Shown: positions 7,846 through 14,530 of the stretch, one piece after another
Layout: each line of letters starts with the position of its first letter
How positions within the stretch are numbered: the stretch's first letter is position 1
Source: Bacillota bacterium
GTDB lineage: Bacteria > Bacillota_C > Negativicutes > CTSoil-072
DNA length: 18,769 nt
Assembly (NCBI GenBank): GCA_017861495.1
Contig: JAGFXW010000040.1
Span: forward strand, 1-18,769
Direction of reading: 5' to 3'
Translations under genes and position numbers: made by a program
The notes under the pieces: model-generated
What the model saw: the letters and a program-made list of their open reading frames with translations, nothing else
Databases searched by the model: none
What the model was told of the DNA's origin: nothing

Positions 7846-8313
7846 TTACACGTGTTCTTTTTCCAAATTAAGAAGCCTGGCCTTTATATCAAGTCCGCCG
7901 GCATAACCGACTAAATTCCCGTTTGCCCCTACCACACGGTGACAAGGAACAACAATTGCAATCGGATTTTTGTTATTGGCCATTCCTACAGCCCGACAGG
8001 CTTTCGGGTTTCTGATGCTTACGGCAATTTCTTTGTAACTTCTTGTTTCTCCGTACGGGATTTCTTGCAAAGCCTCCCACACTTTTTGTTGAAACGGCGT
8101 ACCTTCCATTACCAGCGGAAATTCAAAGTCCTTGCGCCGCCCAGCCAGATAACCTTGGATTTGCGCGGCGGCGTCCCGGATAAGAGCCGTTTCACGGACG
8201 ATCCCGTCTGCTGGTAGTTTCTTATCACTAAAAGTTAGATGGGTAATTGCCTTTCCGTTATCCGCAATCCCGATTTTTCCAATCTCGGTTTCGTAAAAAA
8301 ATAAACTTCTCAT
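7846..8313 (-). CDS. ogt: Methylated-DNA--protein-cysteine methyltransferase
   Basis: Suicide repair protein that takes methyl groups from O6-methylguanine (and O4-methylthymine) onto an active-site cysteine. The 155-residue protein has the invariant IVVPCHRV motif with acceptor Cys124, the helix-turn-helix recognition part (SYKEIAVSIRNPKACRAVGMANNKNP) with the arginine finger, and the C-terminal GYAGG. The ATG at 8313 is preferred because TAGGAG lies eight bases upstream; a GTG nine bases earlier lies on the ribosome site itself. The sensor kinase gene follows closely on the same strand, an association with no obvious functional reason. In the 180 bases upstream there is a possible -10 TATAAT, but no good -35. 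Confidence 0.95.
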   Translation of the reverse strand: MRSLFFYETEIGKIGIADNGKAITHLTFSDKKLPADGIVRETALIRDAAAQIQGYLAGRRKDFEFPLVMEGTPFQQKVWEALQEIPYGETRSYKEIAVSIRNPKACRAVGMANNKNPIAIVVPCHRVVGANGNLVGYAGGLDIKARLLNLEKEHV

Positions 8314-8404
8314 CGCTACCACTCCTACGAACTTTACAAATCCGAAACATCGGCATTTTTTGTTTTGACCTTATTATATTACATTTAGGCCAATCATGCC
8401 CGTT

Positions 8405-8455
8405 TTTCAAAAAAACAGCCTTAGTCTGAATTCATATCGGACTAGGGCTGTTTTC
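8405..8455 (-). terminator. Strong terminator after the PNPOx-like gene
   Basis: Arms 8412-8425 and 8440-8454 form a stem of about 14-15 bp (AAAACAGCC and TAGTC blocks around one wobble pair) with a 13-base loop. On the minus strand it is followed by seven T. The plus strand reads GGCTGTTTTC, so weak action in both directions is possible. It ends the PNPOx-like transcript before ogt. Confidence 0.85.
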
Positions 8456-8496
8456 ACAACATTGTAATGCATTTGTCCACTCAACGTGGTTTGCCG

Positions 8497-8898
8497 TTAA
8501 AAATCGATCCGTTTCGGCGGCTGCCCGGAAAAGTCTGCAAGAATAGCAGTCCCATGCTCAATATAGAATATTTCAAAAACTGGATTATCGGCACTCTGAT
8601 AAATAGATTGAACTAACGCATGGGTCTCTATGATTTTTTCTTTGATTCGCAAATCATCGCTGAACTTCACTTCACCATTCAGACGCACCCAGGTAAATTG
8701 CGGCGAAAAACTGGAAAATTCCACATAATGATTAGCTTTTAACTGCTTAACAACATCTTTCGTGTTGTTTGAGCAAAAAAACAGCTTTCCATTTTCCTCT
8801 AACATAAATTGGAACGGCCTTACCTTTGGTTTCCCATCTGCAATCGTTGCCAAAAATCCCGTACTGTTTTCCTGCAAAAATTTCAGCACTTCTTTCAT
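8497..8898 (-). CDS. Pyridoxamine 5'-phosphate oxidase-like (split-barrel FMN) protein
   Basis: A 133-residue protein of the flavin-binding split-barrel superfamily (PNPOx-like, NimA/HugZ relatives). The typical beginning FLQENSTGFLATIADGKPKVRPF and the later FCSNNTKDVVKQLKAN and WVRLNGEVKFSDD segments match small FMN-, heme- or F420-binding reductases of this group. The substrate cannot be inferred. The start is ATG at 8898 because CAGGAGGCG lies just upstream; longer readings of the frame pass through the promoter. It has its own consensus promoter with an embedded palindrome and its own terminator, so it is a separately regulated single gene. Confidence 0.88.
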   Translation of the reverse strand: MKEVLKFLQENSTGFLATIADGKPKVRPFQFMLEENGKLFFCSNNTKDVVKQLKANHYVEFSSFSPQFTWVRLNGEVKFSDDLRIKEKIIETHALVQSIYQSADNPVFEIFYIEHGTAILADFSGQPPKRIDF

Positions 8899-8953
8899 CG
8901 AAAAACGCCTCCTGTACCATTGATAAAATTTATTATTCCTTCCTTCTATTTGT

Positions 8954-8982
8954 ATTATAGTTAGACATCTAACTATTGTCAA
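8954..8982 (-). promoter_or_regulatory. Consensus sigma-A promoter of the PNPOx-like gene
   Basis: Minus strand: perfect -35 TTGACA (8977-8982), 17-base spacer, perfect -10 TATAAT (8954-8959). Such a promoter would be strong unless repressed. Transcription should start near 8947, giving a leader of about 50 bases. The LigB-like gene ends only 27 bases upstream of the -35. Confidence 0.9.
8957..8976. promoter_or_regulatory. 20-bp palindromic operator inside the promoter spacer (MarR-like)
   Basis: ATAGTTAGATGTCTAACTAT has two perfect 9-base arms around a 2-base centre. It fills the spacer and overlaps four bases of the -10. Size, AT-rich arms and position fit a dimeric winged-helix repressor such as MarR family members. 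No such regulator gene is in the window, so the class is inference. Confidence 0.75.
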
Positions 8983-9009
8983 GTACTCCATATTACTTTA
9001 TCGATCACG

Positions 9010-9624
9010 TTATTGCGGCAAAAATACAGCGACTGTATATCCCACACCGAACGGACCTTCATAAGACAATACATCCGTTGTATATGACTTTCCCGCAAAA
9101 ACGCCAAACAGGAACAAAATCGACCGCAACCCGCACTCCGCCCCATTCCGAAGAATTTCATCATCGATGTGCAACAGGCTGTCGACGTCCTGATTGCGTA
9201 TTGCCTTAACAATTATTCCGTCCAATTGCGGCCCGGCCGGATCATACCCATACGGCCCGTCTGTCCGTAATACGTGCGATAAGTCACCGGAAGCGATTAT
9301 GGCTATTCGTTTGCTTGACGCAGCGATTTTTTCTCCATATTGTTTTCCCAACTCGTAGTAATAGGTGTACGAAGAATGGGTGACCAATATCTTTTCCAGC
9401 TCTGTCTCGGAGGCCAAATCTTTTGCAAGATAATACAGCGGCACAGTATAGCCATGTTCGCTGTGCGGGGAAATCACAAGCAATTTATCCGGCTTTGCCG
9501 CTGCCAATTTATCGGCTGCCGCCTCTAATGCCGAAATTGTTTTCTTTACCTTTTCCGTTTCACTGCCGCCAATTTCTGGAATAATAATAGGGGGATGAGG
9601 ACTAATTACGCCGAACACAAGCAC
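9010..9624 (-). CDS. LigB-like (class III extradiol dioxygenase fold) protein of the AmmeMemoRadiSam type, shortened
   Basis: A 204-residue protein whose ends match the LigB-like domain that is often fused to AMMECR1 in bacteria: ISPHPPIIIPEIGG at 8-21, LVISPH near 49-54, VPLYYL, IASGDLSH near 110, GYDPAGPQ, GAECGLRSILFLFG and SYEGPFGVGY near the C-terminus. By recollection of the family, this domain has about 265 residues, and a segment of about 60 between the second SPH motif and the VPLYFL strand is absent here. No AMMECR1 domain follows: the frame stops at 9010 and a different gene comes next. The start is GTG at 9624 with AAGGAGG eight bases upstream, and that ribosome site is the end of repeat copy 1. 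The biochemical role of the family is unknown. Confidence 0.8.
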   Translation of the reverse strand: MLVFGVISPHPPIIIPEIGGSETEKVKKTISALEAAADKLAAAKPDKLLVISPHSEHGYTVPLYYLAKDLASETELEKILVTHSSYTYYYELGKQYGEKIAASSKRIAIIASGDLSHVLRTDGPYGYDPAGPQLDGIIVKAIRNQDVDSLLHIDDEILRNGAECGLRSILFLFGVFAGKSYTTDVLSYEGPFGVGYTVAVFLPQ

Positions 9625-9632
9625 GCTTTCCG

Positions 9633-9785
9633 CCTCCTTTTATCTCGTTAACAGCCTGTAATACCCACAGGGCACAGGGGCCCCGCCCTCTTAGGTCGGG
9701 GATCAACAGGCTATAAAACTCGAACTAAGTTCGCTCTAAGGGTTCGGTGGGGGCAATAACCCCCTCCGAACCTAAGGCTCACTTA
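9633..9785 (-). repeat. Structured RNA-like repeat, copy 1
   Basis: Read on the minus strand: GAGCCTT (9780-9774); stem P3 GGTTCGG+GGGGG (9772-9760) with CCCCC+CCGAACC (9753-9741); joining CTTAGAG; invariant hairpin P2 CGAAC-TTA-GTTCG (9733-9721); joining AGTTTT; stem P1 ATAGCCTGT (9714-9706) with ACAGGCTGT (9659-9651); joining TAACGAGATA; then AAAGGAGG (9640-9633). The P1 loop holds a GC-rich hairpin (CCCCG/CGGGG). CCTT at 9777-9774 can pair with AAGG at 9639-9636, closing the structure. The last bases are the Shine-Dalgarno of the LigB-like gene. It fills the whole gap between that gene and the radical SAM gene. Confidence 0.85.
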
Positions 9786-9789
9786 TATC

Positions 9790-10665
9790 TTAATATACAT
9801 TGCCGATATGAATATGCTTAAGCCCTGCTCTTTCGCCGATCTCTTTCGCTAGTACCAGAGTTTCCACAGGAGTAATCGGAGTGTCCATCATTTTCCAATT
9901 AGGGAAAAACCGTGTAACATGCCAGGGCACATCTTTGCTCAACTGCAAACCGATAAATTGCGCGATGCTTTCTAATTGATCAGTTTTGTCGTTTACATCC
10001 GGCACGACTAGTGTCGTAATTTCGATATGCACTCCCGCTGCATGAAGATATTTGAGATTTTCCATAATTGGTTCGGCCTTGCCGCCGCAGTATTTTTCAT
10101 AGACTCCGCCATTCGGCCCTTTGTAATCTACATTGGCTGCATCCAAATAAGGAATGATCACATCCAACGTTTCCCGTGAATAATAACCGTTCGTTACCCA
10201 AACATTTTTCAATCCTTTATCTTTTGCTAATTTCATGGTGTCAAGAGCATATTCAACAAAAATCGTCGGTTCAGAATACGTATAGGCGATAGACGGGCAA
10301 CCGTATTCCAGAGCGCGCTGCACATGCTCCGCCGGCGAAATATCAACCCCATCTATCGGTTTATTGGGTTTAGGGCTTTGCGATATCTCCCAGTTCTGGC
10401 ACCAGGAACAACGGAAATTACAGCCGACCGCAGCAAATGAATAAATTTGCGTCCGCGGCAAGAAATGATAGAGTGGTTTCTTTTCCATCGGATCGATATG
10501 GACAGCAATTGTTTTCCCATAATTCAAAGCATACAACGTACCGTGCTGGTTTTCCCGCACGCCGCAAATTCCTCGTTTTCCATCTTCTATCATGCATCTA
10601 TGATTACAAACAGCGCATTGTACCTTGTCGTTTTCTTTTTTATGATATAAAATTGCCTCCTTCAT
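9790..10665 (-). CDS. amrS: AmmeMemoRadiSam system radical SAM enzyme, C-terminally short
   Basis: A radical SAM protein of the PflA-like family that co-occurs with AMMECR1 and MEMO proteins; its reaction is not known to me. Visible parts: an N-terminal cysteine cluster CAVCNHRC...C (Cys17, 20, 24, 34), the radical SAM motif CNFRCSWC (Cys82, 86, 89) binding the [4Fe-4S] cluster, then YTYSEPTIFVEY, VTNGYYSRE, DAANVDYKG and the WHVTRFFPNW segment. Here it has 292 residues and stops right after HIGNVY. Family members I recall continue some 40 residues with two CXXC pairs; that tail is missing and the stop lies about nine bases before repeat copy 1. The ATG at 10665 is chosen because GAGGTGA lies nine bases upstream; a GTG at 10677 is less likely. 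metK ends 55 bases upstream on the same strand, so the two are probably cotranscribed. Confidence 0.9.
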   Translation of the reverse strand: MKEAILYHKKENDKVQCAVCNHRCMIEDGKRGICGVRENQHGTLYALNYGKTIAVHIDPMEKKPLYHFLPRTQIYSFAAVGCNFRCSWCQNWEISQSPKPNKPIDGVDISPAEHVQRALEYGCPSIAYTYSEPTIFVEYALDTMKLAKDKGLKNVWVTNGYYSRETLDVIIPYLDAANVDYKGPNGGVYEKYCGGKAEPIMENLKYLHAAGVHIEITTLVVPDVNDKTDQLESIAQFIGLQLSKDVPWHVTRFFPNWKMMDTPITPVETLVLAKEIGERAGLKHIHIGNVY

Positions 10666-10720
10666 CCTTCCACTCACCTCGCATTTTTTTACTTTCTATT
10701 CTTATCTACCGTCAACCCTA

Positions 10721-11908
10721 TTATTTTTTTGCTAATTCCTGGCGCAATAAATCTGCTTTATCCGTTTTTTCCCATGGGAGGTCTAAATCATCCCGGCCAA
10801 AATGGCCATACGCTGCAACTTGTCGATAAATCGGCATCCTCAAACCAAATGCTGCAATAATTGCCGCCGGCCGTAAGTCAAAATATTTTTTGATAAGTTC
10901 CCGTATTCTTGCTTCACTTAAATTACCGGTTCCAAACGTATTAACCATGACGGAAACAGGATTAGCCACCCCTATCGCATACGCTATTTGAACTTCACAT
11001 CGTTCTGCCAAGCCGGAAGCAACAATATTTTTGGCGACATAGCGCGCTGCATACGTCGCCGACCGGTCAACTTTGGTCGGATCTTTCCCGGAAAACGATC
11101 CTCCGCCATGCCGGGAATATCCGCCATAAGTATCGACAATAATTTTTTTTCCCGTTAATCCCGTATCTCCCTGCGGGCCGCCGATAATAAATCTTCCGGT
11201 AGGGTTCACATAAATTCTTGTCCGCTCATCCAATAATTTCGATGGCACTACCGCTCTGATCACTTTCTCCACAATACCCGCTTTAATCTGCTCTTGGATC
11301 ACAGTTTCATCATGCTGGCAAGCGATGACAATCGCATCAACCCGGACAGGCTGGTCAGCAAGATACTCTACAGTAACCTGCGTTTTTCCATCCGGTCGTA
11401 AATACGGCAACTCATTTGTTTTCCGTACTTCCGCCAGGCGCTTTGCTAATTTATGGGCAAGTATAATGGGCATTGGCATCAATTCCGGAGTTTCATTGCA
11501 GGCAAAACCGAACATCATTCCTTGATCCCCTGCGCCAAGAAGGTCCATCTCATTTTCCGATCCTTCCCTATATTCAACGGATAGATTCACACCGACGGCA
11601 ATATCGGCAGATTGCTCATCGATACCGGTAAGAACCGCGCAACTATTTCCTTCAAAGCCAAACTCCGATTTCGTATAACCGATTTCCCTCACAATATCCC
11701 GCACAATCCGAGGGATATCTACATAGCAACTTGTTGTAATTTGTCCCGTAACCAAAACCAGTCCCGTGCAGACGGAAGCATTGCAAGCGACTCTGGCTGT
11801 TGGATCTTTCGTTAAAATCGCGTCCAAAATACCGTCCGATATTTGGTCGCAAATTTTATCAGGATGTCCTTCCGTTACAGATTCGGAAGTAAAAAACCAA
11901 GTGTCCAT
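10721..11908 (-). CDS. metK: S-adenosylmethionine synthetase
   Basis: Makes S-adenosylmethionine from methionine and ATP. The 395-residue protein has the full set of MAT motifs: [11 protein letters not shown] near residues 11-21 with the catalytic His, [13 protein letters not shown], the [21 protein letters not shown] stretch, [17 protein letters not shown] and the C-terminal region ending in [10 protein letters not shown]. The start is ATG at 11908, giving [10 protein letters not shown], with GAGGCGGGG upstream; earlier in-frame codons are less likely. It lies directly upstream of a radical SAM gene, whose enzyme uses its product. The upstream region has no recognisable S-box (SAM-I) leader, usual for metK in many Firmicutes, but does contain repeat copy 2. 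Confidence 0.97.
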   Translation of the reverse strand: MDTWFFTSESVTEGHPDKICDQISDGILDAILTKDPTARVACNASVCTGLVLVTGQITTSCYVDIPRIVRDIVREIGYTKSEFGFEGNSCAVLTGIDEQSADIAVGVNLSVEYREGSENEMDLLGAGDQGMMFGFACNETPELMPMPIILAHKLAKRLAEVRKTNELPYLRPDGKTQVTVEYLADQPVRVDAIVIACQHDETVIQEQIKAGIVEKVIRAVVPSKLLDERTRIYVNPTGRFIIGGPQGDTGLTGKKIIVDTYGGYSRHGGGSFSGKDPTKVDRSATYAARYVAKNIVASGLAERCEVQIAYAIGVANPVSVMVNTFGTGNLSEARIRELIKKYFDLRPAAIIAAFGLRMPIYRQVAAYGHFGRDDLDLPWEKTDKADLLRQELAKK

Positions 11909-12034
11909 GTTTTCCCCGCCTCTCAACAACGGTCTTAATAAATTCAACCCACTCGCAGCGTTGGAACGGCAGCAAAATCGATTTGCAGAAAATAATTAGC
12001 ATTTTCTAAATTATCAAACTATTTGTATATGTAT

Positions 12035-12063
12035 ATCGTATCACATTACCCCGTTTTTATCCA
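12035..12063 (-). promoter_or_regulatory. Possible metK promoter
   Basis: Minus strand: extended -10 TGATACGAT (hexamer 12035-12040), 17-base spacer, -35 TGGATA (12058-12063). Both hexamers are imperfect. If used, metK has a leader of about 120 bases that excludes repeat copy 2. The rest of 11909-12034 is AT-rich with no further structure noticed. Confidence 0.35.
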
Positions 12064-12098
12064 CGTTCTCCCATCGGCGAACGGCAATATAACGCATT

Positions 12099-12119
12099 AA
12101 AAAATCCGGCTTATGCCGA
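12099..12119 (-). terminator. Small terminator-like hairpin after repeat copy 2
   Basis: Minus-strand stem TCGGC/GCCGG (12119-12115 with 12110-12106; one U-G), loop ATAA, then six T (12104-12099). The stem is short, so termination may be partial. Its 5' arm shares two bases (12119-12118) with the closing helix of the repeat element. Confidence 0.5.
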
Positions 12120-12248
12120 GCCTTTATCTCGCTAACAGCCTATAAACCCTACGCTATCGCATTAGGATTCACAGGCTGTAAAACTCGAACTAAGTTCGCT
12201 CTAAGGTTTCAAAAGAGTTACACCGCCTTTGAAACCAAGGCTCACTTA
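12118..12248 (-). repeat. Structured RNA-like repeat, copy 2
   Basis: Same orientation and plan as copy 1. On the minus strand: closing helix GAGCCTT (12243-12237) with AAGGCTC (12124-12118); P3 GGTTTCAAA/TTTGAAACC (12236-12228 with 12213-12205); joining TTAGAG; identical hairpin P2 (12198-12186); joining AGTTTT; long stem P1 starting ACAGCCTGT (12179-12171) with ATAGGCTGT (12143-12135), continued to 17 bp by GAATCCTA/TAGGGTTT; joining TAGCGAGATA. P3 shares little primary sequence with copy 1 but keeps its pairing. Several P1 pairs are G-U on the minus strand and would be mismatches on the plus strand, which fixes the orientation. Confidence 0.85.
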
Positions 12249-12280
12249 CCAGCGACGGCGAGAGCCGCTGTTGCACTCAT

Positions 12281-12314
12281 GTACACCAGACAAAATTTTA
12301 TACTTTCTGTGTAC
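12281..12314. repeat. Imperfect inverted repeat between the M23 terminator and repeat copy 2
   Basis: GTACACCAGA (12281-12290) and TCTGTGTAC (12306-12314) form 9 bp with one bulged base around an AT-rich 15-base loop holding a possible minus-strand -10 TATAAA. It could be an operator for a promoter feeding the repeat, but no convincing -35 is seen. A small hairpin with a GAGA loop lies at about 12252-12270. Confidence 0.35.
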
Positions 12315-12345
12315 CAAAAAATCGTCTGAACAAAGTCAGACGATT
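12315..12345 (-). terminator. Terminator of the M23 peptidase gene
   Basis: Perfect 10-bp stem AATCGTCTGA/TCAGACGATT (12345-12336 with 12329-12320), 6-base loop, followed by T on the minus strand (six in the run including the stem end). It insulates repeat copy 2 and metK from the upstream gene. 12346-12443 holds nothing I recognise. Confidence 0.85.
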
Positions 12346-12443
12346 ACAATTGCCTATCCATATTTCATTTCGTTTGTTTAACCGTAAAATTGCAGCCATA
12401 ATGAAATTACTTTGCCATAAACTTGTTGTTCATGCTTCCTTTA

Positions 12444-13094
12444 CTAGTATTGTACCATAAATCGAACCGGATCAATGGCGTTGTCGTTCATCCGCACTTC
12501 ATAATGGACATGAGGTCCCGTACTTCGCCCCGTACTGCCCATATAAGAAATCACTTGTCCTTTCTTCACGGTTTGGCCAACTTTGACAACGACTTGCGAA
12601 TTGTGCCCGTAAAGCGTAACTATCCCATTCCCATGATCAATCTGCACAAGGTTCCCATAACCATCAGACCATGTATTTTGCACAATTTTTCCATCCGCTG
12701 TTGCAACGATCGGTGTACCGATGCCATTGGCAATATCAATTCCGGCATGAAATTCATTGCCGTCATTCCAAGGCGAAGCACGCCAGCCGTAACGGGAAGT
12801 AACAGTTCCGCCAACCGGCCAAAGGGAGGGGGTCGTTGCCAATTTATCCGTATTGCGCATCATTTTTAACAATTCTTGGGTCTGCACCGGTTGCGAAATT
12901 CCATTATGCCGTACTGGTTCTGCTGCTGTTGTTGTCATGCCGCCTGCGCTGATCGTTCGCTGATAGTTGGCGAAAAGACCGAGGCACAGTAGGATGCCAA
13001 AACACAAGAACCCTACTACCCATTTTGAGGAATTTTTCTTATTTTGCGCCGAAGCGGCTGCCTGCTTATTGTCCGTTTCATGCGAATCACGCAT
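12444..13094 (-). CDS. Membrane-anchored M23 (LytM-type) peptidase
   Basis: A 216-residue protein with a short charged cytoplasmic N-terminus, one membrane segment at about residues 25-43 and a C-terminal M23 peptidase domain from about 95. The zinc and catalytic motifs are present: HAGID (His116, Asp120), GH at 163-164 and HVH at 195-197, so it should be an active cell-wall endopeptidase cutting peptidoglycan crosslinks outside the inner membrane. No LysM or SH3 domain is visible; residues 45-90 are a linker. ATG at 13094 with AAGGAG upstream. It is divergent from the adaptor gene. A -10 TATAAT lies at 13172-13177 but its -35 is poor. A coverage by a sporulation role (as for SpoIIQ-like proteins) cannot be excluded. 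Confidence 0.9.
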   Translation of the reverse strand: MRDSHETDNKQAAASAQNKKNSSKWVVGFLCFGILLCLGLFANYQRTISAGGMTTTAAEPVRHNGISQPVQTQELLKMMRNTDKLATTPSLWPVGGTVTSRYGWRASPWNDGNEFHAGIDIANGIGTPIVATADGKIVQNTWSDGYGNLVQIDHGNGIVTLYGHNSQVVVKVGQTVKKGQVISYMGSTGRSTGPHVHYEVRMNDNAIDPVRFMVQY

Positions 13095-13283
13095 TTTCGC
13101 ATCTTCTCCTTTTCATTCAAGGACCATAATCATTGTTACTGTGTTTTTACAAGGTTTCGCCTTTTGCATCTATTATAACGGAATCTGAATAAATTTGCCT
13201 TCTAAATATTTCCATTTCAGCGCCGCGCAATACTTGACGCATGGGGTAAAAAGTGACAATATGAATATAGACTTGTTTCAGGC

Positions 13284-13321
13284 GGAGTCATCTAAGCGTC
13301 TGCGCCCCGCAGAAGAACTCC
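13284..13321 (+). other. Two-tier hairpin in the leader of the adaptor gene
   Basis: Inner stem TCTGCG-CCC-CGCAGA (13299-13313) inside outer arms GGAGT (13284-13288) and ACTCC (13317-13321), just before the ribosome site of the adaptor gene. A weak promoter candidate TTGACG (13234-13239) with CAATAT (13257-13262) precedes it. This could be a leader structure. The rest of the 13095-13343 divergent gap shows no other feature. Confidence 0.35.
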
Positions 13322-13352
13322 CACGCGCACACTCGTACTGGAGATGAATTTA

Positions 13353-14495
13353 ATGACAAAATTGACTCGGAAAAATCAGGCCGTTCTTGTTCTCATTCTG
13401 TTGTTCATTACTATACTGGGCTTCACTATCTTTGCTTATAGATTTCCAATTTTTCGCTGGACACAACAAATGACTGTGAAACCGGCTGTCACCGTTACCT
13501 CCGCGCCAATTAACGCCATGAATAAACCAATAAAAATCGGATGGCCCGGCTTCATAGCCAGCGCAGATCCACTTCCGGTTAAAACCAATTTCTCCGGTCG
13601 TGTTAGCGACCTGTACGTAACAGAAGGCCAAGCCGTCAAAACTGGCCAGCCTTTATTTACAGTGGAAGCATCCGCGGAAACAACCGCTACCGCTTCTAAT
13701 ACAAGTATGCCGAAACAAAATGACGGTTCCTCCCAACAAGCGCAAACGGCTTATGAAACCGCTGTAAAAGAATTTAACCGCTATCAAAAATTATATGAAA
13801 TAGGCGGCATCGCAAAGAAACAATTGGATAATGCCGCCGCACGATTACAAGCGGCGCAAGAAAACCTGGCAAATAGTCCAAATCCAATGTCGTCGGCTAA
13901 CAGCGGCGCGGCCGCGTTTACCGGATCGGCCACAACCAATGCCCCGGTTGATGGCATCGTAACCCGTCTATCCGTAACTGCCGGAAATACAGTCCAAGCC
14001 GAACAGCAGTTGTTGTTTTTAGGAAGCGGGCAAGAAAAAGAAGTGGTCATTTCGATTGAACAACCGGATCTGTATTTGGTTCATTTGGGATCCCCGGCGC
14101 TCATTGAAACGCCTTCGCAACCTTTAGCCGGACAAGTGTCCTCTATTTATCCTGAAGTGAAAGAAAATCAAGTTTCCGTTTTTCGAACTCACATTAAACT
14201 TCTTAACGATCCTTCCGTTCCCTTGGAGCTCAATACGCCTGTCACTGTCCGCATCGATACCGGTAAAACAGCAATGGTTTCGGTAGTTCCTACCATAGCA
14301 ATCCTCCGTGACAACCAGGGAAATAATTTTGTATTTATAGCGGACAACGGGAAAGCAATCCGGCAGGAAATTACCCTTGGTGAAACCATCGGTGAATTTA
14401 CAGAAATTACTTCTGCCTTTCCTTCATCCGGCATGGTCATAACTAGTAATGCAGCAGACCTCAAGAACGGCGATCCGATTACCCTCGCGCAATAA
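13353..14495 (+). CDS. Periplasmic adaptor (HlyD/RND membrane-fusion family) protein
   Basis: About 380 residues. One N-terminal membrane segment (VLVLILLFITILGFTIF) is followed by a split lipoyl domain: first half around residues 75-105 (SGRVSDLYVTEGQAVKTGQPLF), a short coiled-coil hairpin (about 130-173, with YETAVKEFNRYQKLYEIGGIAKKQLDNA split between helices), second half around 197-225 (APVDGIVTRLSVTAGNTV), then a beta-barrel and a membrane-proximal domain. These proteins link an inner-membrane pump to an outer-membrane channel, so the protein points to a diderm cell. No pump or channel gene is beside it: it is alone on the plus strand and convergent with the redox operon. ATG at 13353 is chosen because GGAG lies nine bases upstream; an ATG at 13344 lies directly after that site. 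Confidence 0.88.
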   Translation: MTKLTRKNQAVLVLILLFITILGFTIFAYRFPIFRWTQQMTVKPAVTVTSAPINAMNKPIKIGWPGFIASADPLPVKTNFSGRVSDLYVTEGQAVKTGQPLFTVEASAETTATASNTSMPKQNDGSSQQAQTAYETAVKEFNRYQKLYEIGGIAKKQLDNAAARLQAAQENLANSPNPMSSANSGAAAFTGSATTNAPVDGIVTRLSVTAGNTVQAEQQLLFLGSGQEKEVVISIEQPDLYLVHLGSPALIETPSQPLAGQVSSIYPEVKENQVSVFRTHIKLLNDPSVPLELNTPVTVRIDTGKTAMVSVVPTIAILRDNQGNNFVFIADNGKAIRQEITLGETIGEFTEITSAFPSSGMVITSNAADLKNGDPITLAQ

Positions 14496-14530
14496 AACCA
14501 TTTTAGCTTTAATAGCCCGGCCGCTAATTA

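Noticed and set aside
8899..8991. Longer N-terminus of the PNPOx-like protein
   Set aside because: The extra codons run through a perfect promoter and operator, and a strong ribosome site sits before the ATG at 8898.
9633..12248. Repeat pair as a CRISPR array or as insertion sequence ends
   Set aside because: Only two copies 2.3 kb apart with genes between, no regular spacers, no transposase gene and no clear target-site duplication. The conserved part is RNA-like, not a terminal inverted repeat.
14496..14530. Bidirectional terminator between the adaptor and iron-sulfur protein genes
   Set aside because: A short TAGC/GCTA stem around a GC core is present, but there is no clean T-run on either strand.
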